The notes under the pieces were generated by a model. The model made no database searches and was not told the DNA's origin. It worked only from the letters and a program-made list of their open reading frames with translations. A stretch of 64,000 nt of DNA from the NCBI GenBank assembly GCA_014706385.1, contig JACGZH010000007.1, positions 441,501 to 505,500 on the forward strand, read 5' to 3'. The translations under genes and the position numbers were made by a program. Position 1 is the first letter of the stretch, and each line of letters opens with the position of its first letter. Source of the DNA: Phaffia rhodozyma (taxonomy: Eukaryota > Basidiomycota > Tremellomycetes > Cystofilobasidiales > Mrakiaceae). Positions 47,309 to 64,000 of the stretch are shown piece by piece.

Positions 47309-49660
47309 ATGTTTGAAATGCTAGAGCTGCTGGATCTACCACCTGAGATTGTCACAAAGGTTTGTGTTGATACCTTCATCTTGAGTATGATACAGATTAT
47401 ATATGAAGGCATTCTTACTTTCTAAGCTTCGAACGTTATAAGCACGTCTAACCATATTTGCTTTGTTCTCGTGACGCACACAGGTCCTCACGTATATTCC
47501 GGCTCAAACCCTGATTCCGCTACGACTTGTTTGCAAACTCTTTAACACTGCGATAAGCGAGAACCAGCAGCTTCAGTACTCGATCGAATGTTGGAAACAT
47601 GGCGTAATCGATTGTACCGGTCCGTCGAACGACGGAACACCAACCGCGATCAAGCTAGAGCGACTTCGACAAAGGGAGCGAAACTGGGAACTCAGAGACG
47701 GATCCTGGTCTGAGATAGAAGTCAAAGGCGACAGGTTCGAGGCATCCTTCTCCAAGTTTATACTGGTACGCTGAAACTGAGTATTGATATCGGTCTTCTC
47801 CTGTTGCTTGGTTGCTCTTCCTATAGCTCAATATACGAGCTTCAGAACGGGTTATTTGTCCGAGGAGCCAACTATTCGGATACGTTGCAAACACCAAAAC
47901 CAACATGTCTTGATTTTCATCCTTTCCCATCGATTTCTCAGCCGAAACCTGCTACTAAGCAAACTGTAGATTTCAATATAGGGCCCTACCTCGATCTGAC
48001 ACTCGACCCTGCGCAAGATCTGATCGCAGTCATCCGTCGACCACGTCCTCAAAGTGAGTTCTCTCAAACCATGAATTTAAGATCTGCGCTTTCCTTGCGC
48101 ATGACTTACCATTTTCTCTCCCTTTAAACAAAGAGCGGCGTCATACATCTATATCAAGCACCTTGTTGACATACGAGGTTCATCTATTATCAATGGACGG
48201 AACTCCGAAAACTGGTCTCGCACGCAACGTATTTGAAATTCGCTCTGCTCAACCGGAATGGATGAATACGGAAATTGATAGGGAAATGATCTCTCCAGCA
48301 AGGTTTCTGATCCAGATCATGGAATCTACATTGGCAGTTGTTCTGATCGATGCTCAGGAGGGCGAGGAAGACTTGATTTTGGCATGGGATATCCTCACAG
48401 GAGAAATTCTTTGTGTACGTCCACGTTTGACTAATTTCAGATATCAACATTTATTGGAATAGAATTATCCTGTCGGTATTCTGATCGTCCTTTGATCGTA
48501 CACGGATGGCCTTTCGGACTTATACAGCAAAGTCAAGTGCCAATGTCGAGGATAATCATCTCATTCACCCTCCTGACGCCTGATGGATACTTGATCTCAT
48601 CCCTACCGATGCACTCCCAAAGTCCAACGTTAACTACCTATCGGTTTCGGTCAGGTCTGTTGCCACCTCAACTGGTATCTGTCTACAACTTGCCCGAGCT
48701 CGCAAACGACGAGGATGCGATTCCAGTCTCAATGGACATCCGACCTGATCCACCATCGTCAAGTGGTTCAATTCTTCATGGTCCGTCTGGTTGGCGAAAA
48801 GGGAGATACTTTTCTACCGACCCGTCTAAAGGTGTACTTGTGGTGGACATGATTGCTGCCAGACGAGGCTTTCAGATATATACACTCAAAGAGATGTTTG
48901 TGAACGATCTGTCAGTCCGAGTCGTTCAATCATCTCAACTGGCTGAATAACGTATACTATATCCCGAAAGCTCTGCGACTGATGATCGGTCGATATTAAC
49001 CCGTTTCTAGGTTGAAATGTTCACATGTGAATAAACGCCCAGATCCTATCCAATGGAGTGAATGGGGGCTGGATCAATGTCGGATTATCGAGGTGACCCT
49101 TCGTCGTCACTGGGTAGGTCTTACTTTTCTCTCTCCTCATCGCTTCCGTATATGTATCGGGACGAGACTGAGTATTGAGATGTCTTTACTTTCCAATTCA
49201 CCAGGTTACCTTTGTTCATGGTTATCGGGCAATCTTCGTGCGGAGTCCTGCTCGACTGGCGCATGGCTTTCTCCCAGCAGCCACTTACGAAGTCCAGTTG
49301 CTTGATTTCAACCCTGCTCGTGTGGGGTTCCAGACTGAGATCGAGGCAGAACCAAGTCATGAAGATTTGGAATCGGGAGAATTTAAGAACAGACCGATCG
49401 AGCCGAGCCCTTTTGTGACTGATGCAACATTTGGGCTGACAGAATGCGGAGAAGGTTCGCACGCGGTGTTTGCTGATGATGTTGCCAGTGGCCTAGCCTT
49501 CAACGAGGCCGTCGTCAGTGGAAACCTTGGCTCGAGGTGTGACGGAGTGATGTTGGACGAGGACCATATCATACTCACGAACCATACCGATAAAGTCTGT
49601 GTCTTCTTCCACTCTTCGACCGTTCGTTGCTGTGCCAGTGCCGACCTGTATACCAACTGA
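47309..49660 (+). CDS. F-box protein
   Basis: Exon 1 (ATG 47309) MFEMLELLDLPPEIVTK splices to VLTYIPAQTLIPLRLVCKLF, together a canonical N-terminal F-box (LPPEI...L..V.K.F) that would bind Skp1 in an SCF ubiquitin ligase. Downstream exons encode beta-rich sequence: QYSIECWKHGVIDCTG, GPYLDLTLDPAQDLIAVIRR, AWDILTGEILC and YLISSLPMHSQSPTLTTYRF. This pattern is frequent in basidiomycete F-box proteins with a degenerate beta-propeller-like body. The terminal exon (about 49204-49660) ends HTDKVCVFFHSSTVRC...ADLYTN. The substrate is unknown. Several internal introns are inferred from frame changes. Confidence 0.75.
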
Positions 49661-50293
49661 CGGTCACTGCCCTTTGTTATGATCTCTTTTATGACTCGTC
49701 CGCAGATGACTCGAGTATTCACTATATTGACAATATGAAATCAACCGGTTTGACAATGTAAAATATATGAACATCAGCTAAGACCGGTCTGAAAGTTAAA
49801 TGAGACATCTAATGACTGAGATATCGGAACCGAGCCATGAAGAAAGGGCAATTAAAGAAAGAACAGATCAAGGAGGTTGACTTGACTTGACTGAATCTGA
49901 AGTAGTCTCCATCTAGTCCAGACGATAGATTCTACTACGTCCGTGATCTATGGCCGAATCGAATTCTCAGCCCGGTCTATGGCCGAATCGTATGACCGAG
50001 CGATCCAGGTCTTCGGCCATGACCGAACCAGGTGGTCGATTTGATCCATACCTTGTCCGGCCTTTCCTCTTGTTCGGTGTGTTAAATAGATCTCGGGAGG
50101 GTGTGTTACTTCTTGCAATCCAGTCTTCATCTATCAACTCATAAGGAAGCCCAAAGGATATTCTTTCAGGGTTTTCTCGTTTGACGCGTCATTATCGATC
50201 TCATCGGACATCGCCACGAACCAATCGAAACCTGCCGATTCCACATTCAACACTCTTCTTGAATATACGACACACATATTCACACATCCACAT
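49661..50293. promoter_or_regulatory. ABC transporter upstream region with repeated motif
   Basis: About 630 bp upstream of the ABC transporter. It holds two direct copies of TCTATGGCCGAATCG (49947-49961 and 49976-49990, 29 bp apart) and an inverted copy of the core, TTCGGCCAT (50012-50020). Spaced and inverted repeats of one 9-bp core suggest a transcription-factor site cluster. Confidence 0.5.
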
Positions 50294-58362
<8,069 letters not shown>

Positions 58363-58794
58363 AACGTAGTTTTGAACTTTACTTTCGTTATTGAGGACGC
58401 AGCTTAGTTATTTTTCTTTCTCTTTCTCCTACTCTTTTTTCTCCTTCTTATCCTCTATAACTATGTCTAATTATGTAGACAACATCTCCAGACTCTATCT
58501 CCGGACAAAGGTGTGAGCATCAACATGTTGATTGCATCATCTGCCTCGCTCGGTCATCAGATGTATATCAGGTCTTCATTTTTGAAATATCTGTAGTTGC
58601 CATATTTTCCTCGTCGGCCTAGGCGTGTTCGGAGATAAAGAGTTCGATTAATATAATATATGCATCATGTGTACAACACAGATGACATAGGTGCCCGAGA
58701 GATCCGGCCTTTGCCCTCAGCGCAATTTAAATAAACACTCAATGGAACTCAAAACTGTATGAAATCCTATCTAAGTAGTGCTTGAGCTCAAACA
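58363..58794. other. Convergent intergenic region
   Basis: T/C-rich 3' flank of the ABC transporter and the 3' flank of the permease. Nothing further seen. Confidence 0.5.
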
Positions 58795-61700
58795 TCATCT
58801 TGGGCCTCCAGACAACTCCAACATTCCCGTTTGTTCCTCACGCTCTTCCCTTATCGATCTAACTGGCTGAACTCCTCGATGTTTCGGTCGCCAGAAACCT
58901 CGTAAACGTTCGACGAGTGCGTCCGTCCGGGATACTCCGGGATGATTTGTCGATGGTTGTGTAAGAAGATATATCGGAAAGCCAAGTGAGATGAAGCCTG
59001 TTGAAAAGTGAGGAGAAACAATTGAGGCAACGTTTTTTATGATAGAGTGTATGTAAAATGAAACGAGGAGACAAACAAAATGCGCCGATAGCTTCTTTGG
59101 GAGCCGCCACGATCGGCATAAGTAATAGAAACAGAGCGACCGTACAGAACTATGTCACCCGGTCAAAAGAATGTTTAAGATAATACCTAGTTAATTTGGA
59201 CCTGATGATATTTGCTGCAAGGGCTGATTTCGAGGGAAGTTTTCAACAGACGGGACAAAAATATACTGAAACAAAGACATACTAGAAGAGGAGTCGTGAT
59301 GTAAGTCCTATAGGGTCGTTCGAGATGGGGCTCTGTATATCTCAAGATGATCAAGCCAAGAACTGAGCAACTTGGTCGATGTCAGTGGAGCTTTCATTCA
59401 TGATATGCAACCTTTAGAGAGATGAGGGCAATTGAAGATAGTAACAAACCTGTAAGAAAATAAAACAGCCATTGCGCTACGCTGAATAGATTAACTAATG
59501 TTCGAAAGCCTCCTCCAAACAACACGAATAACGCCGTTAACCCGGATTGAAAAACTAAAGTTTCTAGTTGAGGAGATGCCCGTGTCAGTAAATATACATT
59601 ATTGTGTAAGTGTAGATGTCCGTAGAATGGACCAGATAAACGTACGTAGGGCATTGACAGGAGTATTTCGAGTTGGATGACTGCTTCCGAAGAAACCTGG
59701 TAAGAATTTTTCCCGAGCGGCCTCTGAAGAAACATAGGAGTGAGTGTTTCAAGAACAGGTGATCAGTATTCTATGTTTAACGAATTTGGCATCTCAACGC
59801 TTGATGCTGTTTCTTATGATAGAAAAATACCTTGAACCAGTCGAGCAGACGTGAAGGACGAGCCGTTCAAGGCTCCTATTGTAGAGATTGCCACCAAAAC
59901 CTGTTTGGCAAATACTTTTTCCAGTCGTTAGGTTACTTATCGTAGATATTAAAGAATTCTGGCTGAAAACGAGACAAAACGGACAGAAAAAACAGTTGCC
60001 CCAGCCGGTCCGAGGGTAGCTAATCCAAAATCCTGTATTTAAGGCGTGAAAGACATGATGAGACGGCTGATTGAAGAGCAGTAGGAATCAACAAGATACA
60101 AAAGGCTTACAAGAGCCACAGTATTACTGGATGCTACGACCTCCTTGGATAACGTCACCAAGTAAGAGACGTTTGCTGCCTTTTGATTTGAAACCATCCA
60201 GACAGGGGGTCAGTCCTTCAATGCTTCTGTACGTTCTTTTACGTGAAAACACATCACAAAGTGTGAGGGCAGACGCACAGTAAACAGTCCTATTACAAGC
60301 GCCATTGAGCTATGAATAACTCTAGGTAAGTCCCGCGCCGGATCCACCATCTCACCAGCGACAAAGTTTAACTGGTCCCAGCCATCATAACCCCACAAAG
60401 ACGAATATATAGCGATTGCCCAGTCACCCATGTTAGTAGATGTGCCCATGAAGAAAGTCGATACCGTCAAGTGGGATTCTGATGAAGGGGAGAGTAAGAC
60501 TAGAAATCCTAGGAGAAGAACAAAGAGTAGGGTGCATATCTAAGGAAGAAGATTGTGCGCGCGTGTTGAAGGTGATTTTTGTGCGATCAAGGCCATTAAG
60601 AAGGTCAGAATGGAACACGTCCCATGATCTCTACATATACTCAACAAATCCACTAACTTTTATTGCCGTCAACACGATCTGCACGTTCGATCCTGCTTTG
60701 GCATTTGAGATATTGACTATAGTGACCAGTGCTAATGCACCAATGGCTGCCGCTTTGACGGCCCATTCCGGAATATCAGGCACATCTTCTTGAGACGTAG
60801 CTTTCGTCGTACTCGAAGATGTATTAACTACTGAAACATGGAACAATAGTCTGCAAATATACTCTCTGTACGTCATTCAAAATTAGGTTGAGTATCAGCA
60901 TAAGAATTCAAGAAAAGGACAGGAAGGGAAGAGGAGCTTACCCAAAGATGAGAGCGATAATTGCTGCACTGCCTGGTTTTAGCAAACTCAAGGCTGTCCA
61001 AGAGTACAGATACGACATCATCGGTCCGTATGCATCTGACGAAAAAGGGATGACGGATGGGTTCAAAGGAATGTCGCGGACGAAAAAGTCAATACGGATT
61101 GACCATAGTTTTGTATGATAGATGACACACATGCTAGATACGCTTGAGCACCTAATCAGGTTGTTCAAGAGAAGGGAAGAGAAGAAATCCTGATCAGTCT
61201 ACTGATCAAATCTAACTACCAGGGCTGTGAATATATCGTTTTCGATTGAAGTCAAGAATTTGGAACTGCACGTATGAAGGGTACAACGACTCACCTCCAT
61301 TGACAGGCTACCATGACAATATAAATTAATCCCCAGACAGATAAGCTTGACGCCATTCTGATAATACATTAAGAGAGTAAAACAAAGAATTATGACGAAC
61401 TATGGCTGATCCAATCTCTGCAAAAGAACTGGCCCCGGTCCAAGCGAGGAGACCAGCAACGACCCAAACAACTAGACTGGCGCCTGCGCTATCTACTCTG
61501 TGGACGATCACTCCCTAATTCCGCAGAAAACGATTTTATCGATCAAAATCCCCCCACCCCTTTCTTCCATCACAGCTAGTGTATTAGGCGGTTCTACTTA
61601 CAGGGGAGGAGAATATCCCTGACCCGACCTGAAGACCAACGACCAAAGCGACACCTAAGATGTTTCGACAGATGAACATATCCCGAGCGTCACATCAATA

Positions 61701-62008
61701 TGAGATCGTATGAACGCAATTCATGACTTGTCAGCCACAGACCAGGAGTGAAGTTTCAGCTCTTATTATATACACGTACCACTGAAGAATCCAAGGTGTC
61801 TTTGGTTTGTTCCCCTTTCAAGATTGCTCTCCTCTGTGCTAGCACTCAGACTCAGAGGCAAGAAACCTGGGTCGAATGAGAAAGCGTTTAGGGTCGAGTT
61901 AGATCTTCGGTGTAAAGCCCGCCCAGGAGGATCAGAGGGCTCAAATTCGAGCTGTTGAAGGTCTGATGAATGTTTCGCCGGGTCAGAAGAGAGAAGCTCG
62001 TAGCTCAT
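58795..62008 (-). CDS. LAT-type amino-acid permease (APC superfamily)
   Basis: The minus-strand ATG at 62008 (MSYELLSSDPAKHSSD) opens a soluble 70-residue N-terminus. TM1 follows with the unwound substrate-binding motif VALVVGLQVGSGIFSSP, then VDSAGASLVVWVVAGLLAWT. Later exons give YLYSWTALSLLKPGSAAIIA, WAVKAAAIGALALVTIVNIS and SSLWGYDGWDQLNFVAGEM, the diagnostic LAT/SLC7 TM6 block. VDPARDLPRVIHSS, a TLSKEVVASSNTVAL-type loop and FGGGFRTLVNLFSVAQWLFY follow. The best-phased last exon reads FISLGFPIYLLTQPS and ends at 58795; an alternative frame stops at 58859. Proteins of this type carry large neutral amino acids or methionine. Exons are short and numerous, and I did not place every junction. 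Confidence 0.88.
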
Positions 62009-62351
62009 CGTCACGCTGTATTCACAGGAAGGTGCAAGGTAGAGATCGCATAGAAAAACAACTGATGGCATACGGCTTCCAAAGATTAGGTGAGAGGTTC
62101 AACTCATTTGCAGTTAGGGTTGTAAAGAGCTGTGCTAGGCTTCACCCGTGAATCTTTGGTATGACGCGTGTGTAGCGTTAATTCAATCACCTCCATTAGA
62201 AGCGGAACAAAACAGGCAAAAGGTCAAGGATGATCCAAACGAGCTATCTAGTTAAGATGAAAGCAGGCATGAAAGAACTGGCAGGCTTAAATATACAATA
62301 TGTTGAACAGGAAATCTCAAGACTGGGAACCACAAGAGTCACGACGAAGGG
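62009..62351. other. Intergenic region upstream of the permease
   Basis: About 340 bp holding the permease promoter and the 3' flank of the aprataxin gene. No TATA box or other element is recognised. Confidence 0.4.
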
Positions 62352-63359
62352 TCATGTATCCGTCCGTTTTTCTCCCTTGATCGCTTTTAATTTACTTTCC
62401 AAGTGAGCCTTGAGCTTCGGAATCGTCTTGAACTCTTCACCCGTCCAAAAGCTTCTGAGCGGTTGTTTCAGAATAGGCTCGTACTTGGAAGCAGGAAGTG
62501 CCATAACCTGGAGCAGTCCAGGAATAAAGAGATATTGTCTCAGCACTCGAATCGATAAGTTTACAAAGCTTTACAATGGCATGTGCCTCACCTCCTTGTC
62601 TTGTTCTAAAGATGCAGCCAGATCAAGCAATGATGACTGTCAGTGGATTTGTGCATCAGTGTTGCGCTTGAAAGATGATACAAACTACCTTCAACCCAAC
62701 CTCGAACGGTTTCTAAATTCAGGAAGAACCCTCCTTCCGGATGGAACGACCAGTAGTGCTTTTTATTTTTTAGCATGTCCGAGCATAGATCTTTAGAAAA
62801 CACATGTAGATGCAGATGTCTGTTCGATTCAGTGCCGATTCATACATGAGTATAAAACTAGAGTAAATCGTTCATGGAAGTGAAGAAAGGGACACACTTC
62901 ATTGATGGCACCGCATGGAAGCCAGCCAGAATGTCCCACTCATGGCCTTTGGTCCTCCTCATGTCTGTCTGGATCGAGGCTTCCAAGTCTCGAACAACAT
63001 CTTCCATTCCGTCCAGTAGATCCAACACAATTTCTTTGTCTAGTTGAAGTGTTGATCGGAGAGAATTTAACTCCTCAGCTCCTAATGTGACCTCGGATGT
63101 TGAAACATGGGCGGAGAACGGTATCCTGGGCAAAATAAGATAGTGGAAGGTTGATTTTGGATACCCATCCTTGATGACAATGCTGTGTGACAATCGAGGG
63201 CCAAGACTGTCATGTCAGTTCTTTCGACCTATGTGCTTTGCATGGTGTGTTGAATCACACGAACAATCTCTCGGTGGATGATATGTAGACATTCTTTGGA
63301 ATATCAACCGATGGATTCTTGACGAGAGCGTACGCTCTCAACGCTTCCGACCAAGACAT
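62352..63359 (-). CDS. HNT3: Aprataxin-like DNA 5'-adenylate hydrolase with degenerate zinc finger
   Basis: Removes AMP from abortive DNA-ligation intermediates. The ATG at 63359 starts MSWSEALRAYALVKNPSVDI. The next exon reads GPRLSHSIVIKDGYPKSTFH and YLILPRIPF, the aprataxin-type HIT start. WDILAGFHAVPSMK joins HLHLHVFSKDLCSDMLKNKK, the H-x-H-x-H catalytic triad with the middle His as nucleophile, then HYWSFHPEGGFFLNL. The final exon is KYEPILKQPLRSFWTGEEFK with TIPKLKAHLESKLKAI. In the family this segment is a zinc finger starting with two Cys; here the Cys positions read Ser and Thr, and the second His is also absent. The rest of the fold is conserved, so the locus is not obviously a pseudogene. 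Confidence 0.88.
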
Positions 63360-63477
63360 TGGTCAACGGATGGATGTGAAGTAAATTCAGCCAGTCCATC
63401 GAATCCCAACGCGTCCTCAAACATATTGCTTTCGTCTTCTAACCACCTCGTTCCATCTCATTATATTGAGCAAAGCC
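63360..63477. promoter_or_regulatory. Divergent promoter, HNT3 / nucleoside transporter
   Basis: Only 118 bp separate the two start codons, so the genes must share or overlap promoter elements. No TATA box is visible. Confidence 0.4.
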
Positions 63478-64000
63478 ATGGCCTCGACATCGGGAGTCGT
63501 CTCCTCCTCTACTCACTACAGCTCCCTTTCCTCAGAGGATAACGATTCTCTCTCGCCTTCTGTCTTGACCTCTCTGCCTTCTCAATCGATTCCCTTTGCC
63601 ATCTTAGGATCGTCAATCTTGCTTCCATGGTCGATTCTTATTTCTAGTTTCCCATACGCAATCTCCCTCCTCTCTCCATCGTCCCCTTTGCTTACCTCAC
63701 TCATACCAACTCTTAGCCTAGTGTCTACTCTGACAAACCTCTTCGCCCTCGGCTGGTTGACTTATCGGGCGGCTACCGCCTCAACCACCTCTCTGCCCTC
63801 ACCATCGATTACACTTCTCCCTCCGAAAGATCAAGCGCGCACTCAAGCACGCGCCATCCAGATCAGCTTAGTTGGGCTTCTACTCTTACATGTACTCTTC
63901 CTCCTGGCCGTCTTGCTTGTACGTCCTGGAGGCACCGGCTGGGGTATTCTGTCTGGACTAGGAATTTGGACAGTGGGATCCATGATTCTAGTGTCCTATC
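63478..64000 (+). CDS. Equilibrative nucleoside transporter family (partial, runs off right edge)
   Basis: An open frame from the ATG at 63478 continues without a stop to the window end (174 codons). After a Ser-rich 40-residue N-terminus it reads SIPFAILGSSILLPWSILIS, the TM1 signature of ENT/SLC29 proteins (F.ILG...LLPWN). Further hydrophobic helices follow: SLIPTLSLVSTLTNLFALGW, AIQISLVGLLLLHVLFLLAV and WGILSGLGIWTVGSMILVSY. The usual Asn after LPW is Ser here. FUN26-like vacuolar nucleoside transport is the likeliest role. The assignment rests on one motif plus topology, because most of the protein is missing. Confidence 0.65.
   Translation, partial: MASTSGVVSSSTHYSSLSSEDNDSLSPSVLTSLPSQSIPFAILGSSILLPWSILISSFPYAISLLSPSSPLLTSLIPTLSLVSTLTNLFALGWLTYRAATASTTSLPSPSITLLPPKDQARTQARAIQISLVGLLLLHVLFLLAVLLVRPGGTGWGILSGLGIWTVGSMILVSY

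Overview
The window is a gene-dense, intron-rich eukaryotic chromosome segment. Short GT-AG introns (mostly about 45-150 nt) sit inside almost every gene. The gene content is fungal: CAP10-type GT90 glycosyltransferases, an FMN1-type riboflavin kinase, a GAB1/PIG-U GPI-transamidase subunit, PNG1, FCP1 and a short ABCC transporter. The intron density, moderate base composition and paired CAP10-like genes suggest a basidiomycete, perhaps a tremellomycete-type yeast; that placement is inference. I see no operons, transposons, CRISPR arrays or defence islands, and no convincing tRNA or rRNA gene.

Layout. 1-1.0 kb: no gene seen. 1.0-4.3 kb (+): first CAP10/GT90 glycosyltransferase. 4.7-6.1 kb (+): HMG-box-like protein. 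6.4-8.7 kb (-): PIG-U/GAB1, divergent from riboflavin kinase FMN1 (8.9-10.1 kb, +). 10.4-12.8 kb (+): ZPR1. 13.2-15.1 kb (+): large coiled-coil, probably mitochondrial protein. 15.9-19.3 kb (-): second CAP10/GT90 gene. 19.7-22.8 kb (+): two probable mitochondrial proteins of unknown function. 23.6-27.3 kb (-): PHD-JmjC-AT-hook histone demethylase, divergent from PNG1 (27.5-29.0 kb, +). 30.4-31.4 kb (+): Ser-rich protein. 32.9-34.8 kb (+): SAP-domain coiled-coil protein. 35.3-36.3 kb (-): low-molecular-weight phosphatase. 37.7-38.5 kb (-): small coiled-coil protein. 38.9-42.4 kb (-): FCP1 CTD phosphatase. 42.7-45.0 kb (+): five-TM protein with a Lys-rich tail. 45.6-47.0 kb (-): probable mitochondrial protein. 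47.3-49.7 kb (+): F-box protein. 50.3-58.4 kb (+): ABCC-type ABC transporter with microexons. 58.8-62.0 kb (-): LAT-type amino-acid permease. 62.4-63.4 kb (-): aprataxin/HNT3, divergent from an ENT-type nucleoside transporter that runs off the right edge.

The genes are mostly unrelated housekeeping loci. Shared themes are secretory-pathway and glycan biology (two GT90 enzymes, PIG-U, PNG1), nuclear regulation (JmjC demethylase, FCP1, SAP protein, ZPR1), membrane transport (ABCC, LAT, ENT) and several uncharacterised proteins with mitochondrial-type leaders. Where I could phase every junction, the exon structure closes exactly in frame (FMN1, ZPR1, PNG1, the phosphatase, the SAP gene and several hypotheticals). 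Elsewhere the outer coordinates are firmer than the internal splice sites.
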